Shown one piece after another: positions 34,691 through 43,557 of a stretch of DNA of 64,000 bases. The notes beneath the pieces are model-generated. The model was not told where the DNA came from. It did not search any database and was given only the letters and a program-made list of their open reading frames with translations. Every line of letters begins with the position of its first letter. Position 1 is the stretch's first letter. Position numbers and translations under genes: made by a program. Source of the stretch: Alkalinema sp. FACHB-956 (GTDB lineage Bacteria; Cyanobacteriota; Cyanobacteriia; Leptolyngbyales; Leptolyngbyaceae); assembly GCF_014697025.1 (NCBI RefSeq), contig NZ_JACJRC010000001.1, positions 434,001 to 498,000 on the forward strand, in the 5' to 3' direction.

Positions 34691-35641
34691 TTGAGTACGC
34701 CTTTGGCTTGGTTGAGTACATCCTTGAACGCTTACCTATTTGTCACCCATGGCAGTCGTGACCCCCGTTCCCAGCGTGCTGCCTTAAGATTGGCCGAGCA
34801 ATTTCGCGATCGCCTAGGCCAACCTCCCCTGGTTCTCGATTCCTATGGCCAGGATTGTTCAAGCGCAACGCGATCGACGGGAGAGACGCGATCGACGATG
34901 CTGAGCAGGCCGGTCGCGGTTGGCACAGCCGCATTGGAATGTATGCCGGAGCCCTTACATCAGCAGATTATTGCCTTTGCCCAGCCAGTGGCCCAGGCCG
35001 GGGGCAAAACTGTGACGATCGTCCCCTTGTTTCTTTTGCCGGGGGTGCATGTGATGGAAGATTTACCGCAACAGATTTCGATCGCGCAGCAAGCACTGGC
35101 CGAGTCCCAAACGGCGGTCATGCTCAAAATGATGCCGTTTTTGGGCAGTGATCCAGAGTTGCTCCCCCTACTCCAGCAACAGTTTGACCAGGCTTTACCC
35201 CCGCAAACACCCGCGCCCTCCCAGTCCCCCTTACTGTCCCCGATACGCATTTTGCTAGCCCATGGCAGTCGTCGTCCAGGGGGCAACACGATCGTGGAAC
35301 AGTTGGCCCAGGCCCTGGATGCCCAGATAGCCTATTGGTCAATTGCCCCCAGTTTAGAGGATTGCTTAAATCAATCTCTTCATAGAAATGTTTCCCCAGA
35401 AACAAACTCTGAGAACCATCTACCTAGTGCGGCAGAACCCGCAGTGGTCAATAGACCCATTGTCATTCTTCCTTACTTCTTGTCTGAAGGAGGCATTACC
35501 GATGCGATCGCAGAACAGGTACGATCGTGGTCTCATCGTCCCAACCGTCCACAGGTTCAACTGTTGTCAACCCTCGATACCAATCCCGCTTTAGTGGATT
35601 TGATATTAAAACAGTTGAAGCCTGAATGCGTCCATCCGTGA
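34691..35641 (+). CDS. Sirohydrochlorin chelatase with two CbiX domains
   Basis: Inserts Fe2+ (siroheme) or Co2+ (cobalamin) into sirohydrochlorin. Two CbiX-like halves are visible: the first begins FVTHGSRDPRS at about residue 18, the second LLAHGSRRPGG at about 190, each with the conserved active-site His. A short repetitive insert (ATRSTGETRST, near residue 60) lies in the first half. No ATG is available near the expected start; a TTG at 34691 is assumed, and another TTG a few codons later is possible. The cobA gene lies downstream on the same strand, 150 bp away, which favours a siroheme role for both. Confidence 0.88.
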   Translation: MSTPLAWLSTSLNAYLFVTHGSRDPRSQRAALRLAEQFRDRLGQPPLVLDSYGQDCSSATRSTGETRSTMLSRPVAVGTAALECMPEPLHQQIIAFAQPVAQAGGKTVTIVPLFLLPGVHVMEDLPQQISIAQQALAESQTAVMLKMMPFLGSDPELLPLLQQQFDQALPPQTPAPSQSPLLSPIRILLAHGSRRPGGNTIVEQLAQALDAQIAYWSIAPSLEDCLNQSLHRNVSPETNSENHLPSAAEPAVVNRPIVILPYFLSEGGITDAIAEQVRSWSHRPNRPQVQLLSTLDTNPALVDLILKQLKPECVHP

Positions 35642-35791
35642 ATGGAGGGATGCTATTGGCTGCAATATCTTGATTAACGCAATCATGGATTCAATCTTGA
35701 TCCATTGTTTTTTCTTTTTCATTCCTGTATCTTTAATATTTTTCTAATTCGCCCTACTTATTCACCGTCGTGGTTTCAGTGTGACACCTCT

Positions 35792-36571
35792 ATGACCCAG
35801 CGTTCTATGGCCTTCGGTAAAGTCTATCTCGTTGGTGCAGGCCCAGGCGATCCTGGTTTAATGACGCTAAAAGGCAAAGCGCTTCTAGAATGTGCGGATG
35901 TTGTAGTCTATGACGCATTAGTCAGTCCGCCTATCCTCGCAATGATCAATCCTCAAGCTGAAAAAATTCATGCCGGCAAACGCAGAGGACAGCATTCGTT
36001 GTTGCAGGAAGAGACGACGAAATTACTGATTGAAAAGGCCCAGGACGCCGCGATCGTGGTGCGACTCAAGGGCGGTGATCCATTTATCTTTGGGCGGGGC
36101 GGCGAGGAAATGGAAGATCTGGTGGCAGCGGGAGTTTCCGTCGAGGTCGTTCCGGGCATTACCTCAGGCATTGCAGCCCCTGCTTATGCAAACATTCCCT
36201 TAACCCATCGGAATTACAGTTCCTCGGTGATATTCGTTACCGGTCACGAATCGGTTGAGAAATACCGCCCCGATGTCAATTGGTCTGCGATCGCCCACAG
36301 TGCTGAAACCATTGTCGTTTACATGGGGATACACAATCTCCCTCACATTGTTGAAGCCTTAATCGATGCTGGGTTATCTGATACAACTCCGATCGCGTTA
36401 ATCCGCTGGGGTACCCGTCCCGATCAAACCGAATTGATCGGCCACCTAGGCGGAATTTTGCAAGCGGTAGAAGAGAGTAAATTCACAGCCCCTGCGATCG
36501 CAGTGATTGGCAACGTCGTGCAATTTCGCGAAGTTGTGACTCAAGCCCCCCCAGCGTTGGTGATGGCTTGA
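35792..36571 (+). CDS. cobA: Uroporphyrinogen-III C-methyltransferase
   Basis: Methylates uroporphyrinogen III twice with SAM to make precorrin-2, the entry to siroheme (and cobalamin). It has the SUMT fold: VGAGPGDPGLMTLKG at the N-terminus, VVRLKGGDPFIFGRGGEE and VEVVPGITSGIAAPAYANIPLTHR. The ATG at 35792 gives 259 residues, normal for a stand-alone SUMT; the frame is open upstream but that part (FFLFHSCIF...) is not family-like. With the upstream chelatase it supplies siroheme for nitrite and sulfite reductases; the precorrin-2 dehydrogenase is not here. Confidence 0.96.
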   Translation: MTQRSMAFGKVYLVGAGPGDPGLMTLKGKALLECADVVVYDALVSPPILAMINPQAEKIHAGKRRGQHSLLQEETTKLLIEKAQDAAIVVRLKGGDPFIFGRGGEEMEDLVAAGVSVEVVPGITSGIAAPAYANIPLTHRNYSSSVIFVTGHESVEKYRPDVNWSAIAHSAETIVVYMGIHNLPHIVEALIDAGLSDTTPIALIRWGTRPDQTELIGHLGGILQAVEESKFTAPAIAVIGNVVQFREVVTQAPPALVMA

Positions 36572-36614
36572 GCAGACGTTCTACCGCACAGCTCTAGAAT
36601 GGTTGGGTGACAGG

Positions 36615-37940
36615 CTATAACAGAGCCGCTGCCCGCTCTGCCAAGATCGATCGCTCACCCCGTGCCAAGGTGATGTGACCTGCGATCGCCTCGGATTTGA
36701 ATCGCTCCACTGCGTAGGTCAAGCCATTACTGGCCGCATCCACGTAGGGGTTATCGATTTGATCCGGATCGCCTGTCATAACGATTTTGGTGCCTTCCCC
36801 TGCCCGAGTCAGAATCGTTTTGACCTCGTGAGGGGTCAAGTTCTGCGCCTCATCCACAATCAGAAATTGCTGCGGTAAGGTGCGCCCCCGAATGTAGGTC
36901 AGCGGTTCAATCTGCAACAACCCCCGTTCAATCAGCTCCTCATGGCCTTTGCGCCAATGGGAGGGCTTGCCAGTACTGTCCTGAGTCCCAAAAATGAGAT
37001 CAAAGTTATCGAACAGCGGCTGCATCCAAGGGGCCAGTTTTTCCTCAATGTCACCGGGGAGATAGCCGATATCCCGACCCATCGGCACCACAGGCCGGGA
37101 AATCAACAGACGGGAATAGAGCCGTTCATCGGCTACTTTGTGCAGCCCCGCTGCGATCGCCAAGAGTGTTTTTCCGGTGCCCGCAAAGCCGACCAACGTG
37201 ACTAATTGAATGTCATCCCGCAGGAGTAAATCAAAGGCGAAACTTTGTTCTCGGTTGCGGGGCTGGATGCGGGAAATGCCGGAATGGGGAAACTTGGTAA
37301 TGGGCACCAGTTTTTTGCCACTGCCATCGACGATCGCTAAGGCGGTGTGGGAAGGGTTGAGTTGGTTGACCAAGGTAATGGCCTGGTTCGGGAAAAATTC
37401 TCCGGGGAGTATCACGCCCCCTTCCCGAAAGAGTTGACTAATCACCTCAGCATCGACAAGGACTTCCGCTGAGCCTGTGTAGAGATCCGAAATATCGACC
37501 TTATCGGTTTCGTAGTCACTGACATCTAACCCAAGGGCATCCGCCTTGATCCGTAGATTCGTATCTTTGCTGACTAGGACAACGGGGCATTGGCATTGCC
37601 GCCGCAGTTCCAGCGCCACCGCTAAAATCTCATTGTCCGCCCGATCGCCCTCTAGTTCCGGCGGCAGCTCCCGCAGCGTTTCTCGATGACAGAGCGCAAC
37701 CCGCAAGGTGCCTCCGTTATCCAGGGGAATGCCTTGAATAATCGTTCCTTGCTGGCGCAGTTCATCCAACATACGGGACACTTGACGTGCATTCCGTCCG
37801 GTCGTCTCTGGCTGTTTCTTGAAGCGATCGAGCTCTTCGATGACCGTAATGGGCAACACGACATCGTTTTCTCCAAAGCGATGGATAGCAGCAGGGTCGT
37901 GAAGCAGAACGTTGGTGTCCAGGACAAAGGATTTATTCAT
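36615..37940 (-). CDS. PIN-domain / PhoH-like ATPase fusion
   Basis: A 441-residue PhoH-family protein of the YlaK/PhoH2 type. The N-terminal PIN RNase-like domain is at about residues 1-140: VLDTNVLLHD, EELDRFKK, DNEILAVAL and VSKDTNLRIKADALGL, with the acidic residues kept. The C-terminal PhoH ATPase has Walker A GFAGTGKT and Walker B LIVDEAQN, followed by MTGDPDQID. PhoH2 proteins are reported as RNA-unwinding ribonucleases. It is cytosolic and convergent with cobA. Confidence 0.94.
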   Translation of the reverse strand: MNKSFVLDTNVLLHDPAAIHRFGENDVVLPITVIEELDRFKKQPETTGRNARQVSRMLDELRQQGTIIQGIPLDNGGTLRVALCHRETLRELPPELEGDRADNEILAVALELRRQCQCPVVLVSKDTNLRIKADALGLDVSDYETDKVDISDLYTGSAEVLVDAEVISQLFREGGVILPGEFFPNQAITLVNQLNPSHTALAIVDGSGKKLVPITKFPHSGISRIQPRNREQSFAFDLLLRDDIQLVTLVGFAGTGKTLLAIAAGLHKVADERLYSRLLISRPVVPMGRDIGYLPGDIEEKLAPWMQPLFDNFDLIFGTQDSTGKPSHWRKGHEELIERGLLQIEPLTYIRGRTLPQQFLIVDEAQNLTPHEVKTILTRAGEGTKIVMTGDPDQIDNPYVDAASNGLTYAVERFKSEAIAGHITLARGERSILAERAAALL

Positions 37941-38241
37941 GCACAGGCTGAGTGATATATGTGATGGCAGTATACCCCTCTCAATCTGTCAATGGCACGG
38001 TCGATCGCGTTTGTTCATGCAAGGGGCGTTCGACAGAAAGGCCGATCGATCATGCGGAAACTCACAATTCTCTCAGCAGACTTTGAACAATCCCGACTAC
38101 ACTAATTGAAGATATCTGAAGACTCTGAAGATTCTGAAGATATGGGTGTCTGTGGGTGATCCACGGGTGTGAATTTTGCCGACATTCACCGTCCTGAATT
38201 CGCTTTTCTGTCCAAACTGCTTCTCTGGATCACGTTGTTGT
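37941..38241. other. Divergent intergenic region PhoH / EcfT
   Basis: 301 bp without a gene. A GAAGA(T)(A/T)CT-type repeat of 9-10 bp, three to four copies, lies at about 38105-38142. Nothing else is recognised. Confidence 0.45.
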
Positions 38242-39225
38242 ATGGATCTGCTGCGCTCTTTGCCCCTGGGACTGTATCTGGAACAGCCGATTACCTGGAT
38301 GCACAAGTTGGATCCTAGGACGAAGTTAGCGTGGCTCATGAGTTTCCTAGCGGCTCCCTTTTTGGCAACGGTGGAATGGCGAATTGGCTTGGTCGTGGCT
38401 CTGATGGGGTTAACCATGAGTGCCAAGATTCCGCTGCGGGTGTGGCGGCAGCAGATGGGGTGGTTAACGCTGCTCTGTGTGTATGTGGGGGTGTTGATTG
38501 CGATCGCGCCGGATGGCTTGAACGTGAATCCTCAGCCTCGGTTTCCGGAGAATGAATTAGTCTTTTCCCAGCAACCGGCTCAGATGGCTCCCTTGCCAGC
38601 GGAAAAACCTTGGTACAGTCGTTTGCTAGGGGGGGGATCCAACGAAGCGAAGGCCGCCCCGAAATTGCCTCAGCCCACGGATTATCATTATGTTGTGGCC
38701 AAGTTCGGTGTGTTTACCATTACCCAGCGATCGCTCAATTTAGCGCTGCGGTTTGCCACGCTTTTATTCACATTGCTGTATAGCACGACGCTGTATTTAC
38801 TCACCACAGCTCCAGAGGAAATTACGGCAGGTTTGGAAGATTTACTGGAACCCTTGCGGCGGTTTAAAATTCCGGTGACTGAAATTGCATTGACACTTAC
38901 GTTATCACTACGATTTATTCCGCTGGTGTTGGAAGAATTTCAAAACTTGGTGCGATCGATTCGTACTCGCGCGATCGATTGGAAAAAGCTGGGGTTAAAA
39001 CGCACGATTAAAGTGTGGGTTTTAGTTGCAGAACGCCTGTTAGAGAACTTACTGTTGCGGGCAGAACAAATTGCCAGTGCGATGAAAGTCCGGGGATTTA
39101 CCAGTCCCGATCGCCATCGGGTGGAATGGCATGAATTACAGTTACGGCACTGGGATTGGGTCTCGCTAGGGGTTCTGGCCCTGCTATGGATTGCTAGATT
39201 GGCTTGGGGGACTGAGACTAGCTGA
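38242..39225 (+). CDS. Energy-coupling factor transporter T-component (CbiQ/EcfT family)
   Basis: The membrane coupling subunit of an ECF-type vitamin or metal importer. It is 327 residues from the ATG at 38242 (a TTG 22 codons earlier is less likely). Membrane helices are at about 30-50, 55-85, 165-190 and 300-320. The two coupling-helix motifs that touch the ATPases read RTRAIDW and IASAMKVRGF, matching the Ala-Arg-Gly pattern. A polar Pro-rich loop at about 100-155 is larger than in Gram-positive EcfT. No ATPase or substrate-binding subunit lies nearby, as is usual for cyanobacteria; the substrate is unknown. Confidence 0.9.
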   Translation: MDLLRSLPLGLYLEQPITWMHKLDPRTKLAWLMSFLAAPFLATVEWRIGLVVALMGLTMSAKIPLRVWRQQMGWLTLLCVYVGVLIAIAPDGLNVNPQPRFPENELVFSQQPAQMAPLPAEKPWYSRLLGGGSNEAKAAPKLPQPTDYHYVVAKFGVFTITQRSLNLALRFATLLFTLLYSTTLYLLTTAPEEITAGLEDLLEPLRRFKIPVTEIALTLTLSLRFIPLVLEEFQNLVRSIRTRAIDWKKLGLKRTIKVWVLVAERLLENLLLRAEQIASAMKVRGFTSPDRHRVEWHELQLRHWDWVSLGVLALLWIARLAWGTETS

Positions 39226-39266
39226 GTTAGGGGCACTGAGCATGGAACTCCCGTCACAAAGGCTAG

Positions 39267-41012
39267 TTACTTAGATGGGCCGGAGGACGGAGCACTGGGA
39301 CTGGGGAGGCTCGGACTGGGCAGGTCGCCGGGTCGATCGCCCTTTTGCATCAACAAGGTCACATCATAGCGAGTCGTTCGATCGCTGGTGACGACGGTGG
39401 TAATCCCGATCGCTTGAATGGCATCCAACCAGACTTGACTACTTTCAGGAAAGCGCAATAGCGGTAGCCCCTTAAAGCCACCGGCCCGTTTCACATCCAT
39501 AAAAAAGTTACCGCTCACCGCATCGTTACTCGGCGCGATCGCCTTCTGGAACAATGGACTCGCCGAGAGCGTATTAGCGGGACGGGGGAGCAGACTGGAG
39601 ACCACCGGAGCCCCCAGGGTGAGAAACGCTACATTGCCATCTAGCCAACCACGGGTAATGCCCACTTCCGCCGAGGGCATCCGCCAGTTCACCACCTCTT
39701 GCCCCGATACTTGCCCTGCTTCCACCTTGAAACTGAACTTCTTCGCCATGGTTTCGTCCAGTTGCTTCAGGGCCTTTTCCGCCGCTCGACGATCGCTAGT
39801 CTGAGCCATGATTACTAACCCGATCGGCGTGGTCGGCGGACTACCCGGAGGCGCTGCCACTAGGGAAAGCGAAAATTCACCCTGCATCCAATTGACAAAA
39901 TCCTGCTCTAGATCCATCCCCAGCGCACCCTTCACCTCCTGCCGGAAGCTGACCGGATCGAGCAGCTTGACGGGCATTGTGGCAAAGTCGCGGGTGTAGT
40001 CTGTCCAGAACTGCTTAAAATCCCCCCCCGAGGCCATCAGAACCGTATCTCCGGGTAAGCGGGTCGGCATCGTTTTGGCCGTGTTGCGCACGGAGAATTT
40101 GCGATCGCCATCGGGTTTCAGCCAGAACACACTGTTGAGCGTAATCCCATCGTTCTCAAGATTCGCCACCGTGGCCCAACCTTGGCTCTGCTTCACCTGC
40201 TCAAGGCTCTGTTGCGGGAGGTTGCGATTGGTGTTGGCGTTACCCGACATCACCATTTCTGGCAGGTTCATATAGACACTGGCAAACCCGCGTCCTTTCT
40301 GGATTTGTCCCAGGGCATTGGCATAGCCCGGAGTCCCCGCCAGGGATTTTCCCCCTTTATGGGTCTCGATCGCCCGTTCGATGGCCCGAGCACTATTGGA
40401 CACCAGAATAAACTTGCCGTCGATCGCGGCAATATCCACATTCTGCGAGGGTTGTTCCCCCTTTGCCTCCCGAACTTGAATCCCTTGGTAGGTGCGCTCT
40501 GTCCATTGCCGTCCGGGAAGATTACGGGGCCGATCGAAGACTTCCTTCGCCTTTAAGGCATTGTTAATCGGAAGAACCAGGACCGCGGGCTGGGCATTGG
40601 CGGGTTGGGGCGGTTGACCATTCTTCGGCGGTTCCAATTCCGATTGGGGCGACAGCATGGCCAGGGTGACCTCCGGGCCAATCCACGGTTGAATGTCCTG
40701 TTCGTAGCTCAGTCCATTGGCCGTCAGGAAGCGATCGCGCAATTGGGCGAGGTTTTGATCTAGTGCTGCTTGGCTTTGGGGCGTGCCAAAGGTGCGCAAT
40801 TGTTGCCATTGGTTGCCGTCTGTGGTGAAGGACACCACCATGAGCGCATCCTGGGGAATCAGGGTTGCGCCACTCGGCAACGTGCCCGGAGCAAAATTGG
40901 GGCGAGTCAAGGTCCAGAAGGCAAACCCGCCCCCTACAATCAGGAAAGCGGCTCCCGCTAGGGGCAGCAGGAAGGAATTAGGTTTCTTCTGGAAGAGGGT
41001 TTTGGCGTTCAT
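39267..41012 (-). CDS. DUF3352 family membrane-anchored protein
   Basis: A 581-residue protein with one N-terminal membrane helix (about residues 15-35, LLPLAGAAFLIVGGGFAFW) and a large, probably lumenal or periplasmic, domain. I assign DUF3352, a cyanobacterial family of unknown function, from the TLPSGATLIPQDALMVVSF opening and overall layout. The C-terminal 20 residues are Pro/Ser-rich. It is convergent with the EcfT gene, 41 bp apart. Confidence 0.7.
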   Translation of the reverse strand: MNAKTLFQKKPNSFLLPLAGAAFLIVGGGFAFWTLTRPNFAPGTLPSGATLIPQDALMVVSFTTDGNQWQQLRTFGTPQSQAALDQNLAQLRDRFLTANGLSYEQDIQPWIGPEVTLAMLSPQSELEPPKNGQPPQPANAQPAVLVLPINNALKAKEVFDRPRNLPGRQWTERTYQGIQVREAKGEQPSQNVDIAAIDGKFILVSNSARAIERAIETHKGGKSLAGTPGYANALGQIQKGRGFASVYMNLPEMVMSGNANTNRNLPQQSLEQVKQSQGWATVANLENDGITLNSVFWLKPDGDRKFSVRNTAKTMPTRLPGDTVLMASGGDFKQFWTDYTRDFATMPVKLLDPVSFRQEVKGALGMDLEQDFVNWMQGEFSLSLVAAPPGSPPTTPIGLVIMAQTSDRRAAEKALKQLDETMAKKFSFKVEAGQVSGQEVVNWRMPSAEVGITRGWLDGNVAFLTLGAPVVSSLLPRPANTLSASPLFQKAIAPSNDAVSGNFFMDVKRAGGFKGLPLLRFPESSQVWLDAIQAIGITTVVTSDRTTRYDVTLLMQKGDRPGDLPSPSLPSPSAPSSGPSK

Positions 41013-41289
41013 TCGCTAACCGGGATCAAGCAATGCCATTGCAATCTATCAACAGCCAATGTACCAGAGTCTATCCATTCTTCACGCGGCTTGAGCAGCA
41101 ATTCCACAGAAAAAATTAAGATTAGTCGATTATTTTCTGGAATACGACGATCGAATCTAGGGACGCAATGTCGAGTCTAGACCCGCGTTGCAGGACTCTT
41201 CGTCAAACACTGTGCGGTTTTTGTGGTTTTCCAACGGAATTTTCAGGAAACAATCACAATTTCCCAAGAAAAAACAATTTTTCAAAAAA

Positions 41290-42438
41290 TCACCTTGAAA
41301 TCGATCGATACAGCGTATCCCGTTGCTGGGCAGGCCGATCGAGGCTGGCGATCGCTTGGGTTAAGGTCTCCACGGTTTGGCAAGTGCCCCCGATCGCACC
41401 TGCCATGGTGGTGATATGTTCCTCCATCAATGTGCCCCCGATGTCATTGCAGCCCCAAGTCAGCGCAGCGATCGCGCCCGGTAAACCCAATTTGACCCAA
41501 CTGGGTTGGTGGTTGGGAATCCAGTTGCCGAGGTAAATGCGGGCGACGGCAGTTAACTGTAACGAGGCGGCTAAATCCGGTTGATCCCGTCCGACTCGAC
41601 TGCGCAACGGTTTGGGGGCTTCTTGGCCGACAAAGGGCAGCAAAATAAATTCCGTAATGCCGCGATCGCCGCGATGCTGGGCTTTTTGTTGCAGTTGCCG
41701 GAGTTGTTCTAGGTGCGCAATTTGTTGGGCCGGGGTTTCGATATGCCCCGACAGCATTGTGCTGGTGGTGGGCATCCCTAAGGTATGGGCTGTGTGAATA
41801 ATTTCAACCCAAGTGGCTGCATTAATTTTCTCTGGACAAATGACGCGCCTCACGGTGTCATCCAGGACTTCCGCTGCCGTTCCGGGCATGGAATCGACCC
41901 CCGCTGCCTGCAATGCCGCAATCACCTCGCCGTAGGTTAGGCCATCCTGCCGCGCAATAAATTGAATTTCTTGGGGAGAAAAGGCATGGAGATGCAAATG
42001 GGGAAAGGCGGATTTAATCGTAGCGACTAATTTTAGGTAATAGGGTAAGGCCCGATCGTCAATTTTGGCCTGGGGATTGAGGCCCCCTTGCATACAAATT
42101 TCCGTTGCGCCTTGCTGCACCGCTTCGGTCGCCTTGGCCAAAATGGTGTCCCAATCTAACCAATAGGCTCCCGATTCCTCCGCATCGCGCCGAAACGCGC
42201 AAAAGCTGCAATGCTGTTCGCAAATGTTGGTGTAGTTAATATTGCGATTGACCACGTAGGTGACGGTGTCGCCGATTTGCTGTTGGCGAAGGCGATCGGC
42301 GGTTTCACGAATGGCCTCTAGTGCTGTGGGACTGGTTTGACGCAGCAGGTACAAGCCTTCCTCTGGCGATAAATCATGCCCTGCTAAGGCATGGTTCAAC
42401 AGGGTATCCAAGGATAACTGACTGGTTTCTAAATACAT
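41290..42438 (-). CDS. cofH: F0 synthase subunit CofH (radical SAM)
   Basis: One of the two subunits that make 7,8-didemethyl-8-hydroxy-5-deazariboflavin (F0) from tyrosine and a pyrimidine. In cyanobacteria F0 serves mainly as the antenna of deazaflavin-type DNA photolyase. The [4Fe-4S]/SAM motif Cys73-x3-Cys77-x2-Cys80 lies in [22 protein letters not shown] and HAFSPQEI follow as in CofH. It is 382 residues long. The CofG partner and photolyase are not in this window. Confidence 0.95.
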   Translation of the reverse strand: MYLETSQLSLDTLLNHALAGHDLSPEEGLYLLRQTSPTALEAIRETADRLRQQQIGDTVTYVVNRNINYTNICEQHCSFCAFRRDAEESGAYWLDWDTILAKATEAVQQGATEICMQGGLNPQAKIDDRALPYYLKLVATIKSAFPHLHLHAFSPQEIQFIARQDGLTYGEVIAALQAAGVDSMPGTAAEVLDDTVRRVICPEKINAATWVEIIHTAHTLGMPTTSTMLSGHIETPAQQIAHLEQLRQLQQKAQHRGDRGITEFILLPFVGQEAPKPLRSRVGRDQPDLAASLQLTAVARIYLGNWIPNHQPSWVKLGLPGAIAALTWGCNDIGGTLMEEHITTMAGAIGGTCQTVETLTQAIASLDRPAQQRDTLYRSISR

Positions 42439-42619
42439 TGCTGATAGGAATTTATGAATCGACTTTGAAAAGAATGAACTAGAAAGCAGGGGATGCAGTG
42501 GCGATTATAGGAAGATGGCTAGGCAGTGAGCTTTAGGCCATGGGCTTGTCGAAGCAACACGATCGCTAGGCGATAGCAGACTATCAAGCTGCTGTTCAGG
42601 CTGCAATTCAAGCTGCAAC

Positions 42620-43480
42620 TTAAGGGCTACTCAGTAGGCTCAGCAACCGATCGGCATCTTCCAAGTCTCCAACAATTCGTCGCATGGGTAAAGGACTCAC
42701 CCGCACCAAGGTGGGCATCGCAGTCACTTGATCGAGTTCTGCTTGTTCTGGGTTCTTGGAAATATCGATCATTTTGAGTGTGTAGGGTTGATCGATACAT
42801 TGTTCCAGCAAGGTATGGAGATTTTGCAAGATGCGTTGGACATTGCCACTACGGCTGGAGAGATAGAGATGGAAGACGTAGGTGGGGGAGGGAGTTGGGT
42901 GGGGAATGGGGGAATGGGGGAGTGGGAGAGTGGGGAGTGGGAGAGTGGAGGAGTGGGGGTGTGGGGTGTGGGGGTGTGGGGTGTGGGGTGTGGGAGAGTG
43001 GGAGGGTGAGAAGGGGGCAGGAATGATGGGGTGGGATGGCTCGATCGGGGATGGACGATCGGTGTCGTCTAGGCGAATGACCCAGTCATGGCATTCCCAC
43101 AGGACTGGAAATTGTTGGCGGTAGGTGGATAGTAATCGGGGGGTACAGAGTTCTGGGGTTGTTTGTACGGTTTGCCACTGCTGCGGTTCGAGGCCAAATA
43201 ACGCTTCTAACAAGACACGGTAACGAATCACACCCGGAGCGGCGGTCGCTAAAGTGTTGACTTTTCCAGTGTGAGCGTCCTGCCAGCGATCGACCGTTGC
43301 GGTATAGCAAGGCAAGAGAAAATGAGGCGGTTCTGAGAGTCCCAGCCAATCCTGCAAGGCTGCACAGAGATGGAGGTGCCAACGGGACTGCTTGTTTGCG
43401 TCAATACAATAAACTAAATCTCCGCCTGGAGTAAAAAGAGCAATGCCCTTGAAGGTCTTGGGAACGGAGAGGTGTTCCAT
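42620..43480 (-). CDS. KaiB-fold domain fused to a cyanobacterial N-terminal domain
   Basis: 286 residues in three parts. Residues 1-140 are a soluble domain I do not recognise (starts GIALFTPGGDLVYCIDANK). Residues about 148-198 are a Pro/His/Ser/Thr low-complexity linker coded by a G-rich repeat tract. Residues about 200-286 match the thioredoxin-like KaiB/SasA-N fold: YVFHLYLSSRSGNVQRIL, then LKMIDISKNPEQAELDQVTAMPTLVRVSPLP, with the VDISK-type and cis-Pro PTLV motifs seen in SasA. No kinase part is present, so this is not SasA. A link to the circadian clock is possible but unproven. It is followed by a FetB-like permease gene on the opposite side of a 77-bp gap (next minus-strand gene upstream is cofH's neighbour, downstream order cofH). 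Confidence 0.82.
   Translation of the reverse strand: MEHLSVPKTFKGIALFTPGGDLVYCIDANKQSRWHLHLCAALQDWLGLSEPPHFLLPCYTATVDRWQDAHTGKVNTLATAAPGVIRYRVLLEALFGLEPQQWQTVQTTPELCTPRLLSTYRQQFPVLWECHDWVIRLDDTDRPSPIEPSHPIIPAPFSPSHSPTPHTPHPHTPHPHSSTLPLPTLPLPHSPIPHPTPSPTYVFHLYLSSRSGNVQRILQNLHTLLEQCIDQPYTLKMIDISKNPEQAELDQVTAMPTLVRVSPLPMRRIVGDLEDADRLLSLLSSP
42885..43020. repeat. G-rich low-complexity tract (minus-strand coding linker)
   Basis: About 135 bp of G3-G5 runs spaced by GT, A or AGTG on the plus strand. It is made of diverged GTGGGGTGTGGGG and GGGAGAGTGGGGAGT units. It is translated on the minus strand as Pro/His/Thr/Ser repeats. Confidence 0.85.
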
Positions 43481-43557
43481 TAGGTTAGGAGAAACGGCTG
43501 ACGTTTCATGATTCCCAGCGGTTGGATAAACTACGGGGAATTACCCACCATTGTGGA

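Noticed and set aside
42728-43124. Plus-strand ORFs rich in GVGVWGVG
   Set aside because: They are the reverse-strand reading of the G-rich linker tract in the real minus-strand KaiB-fusion gene.
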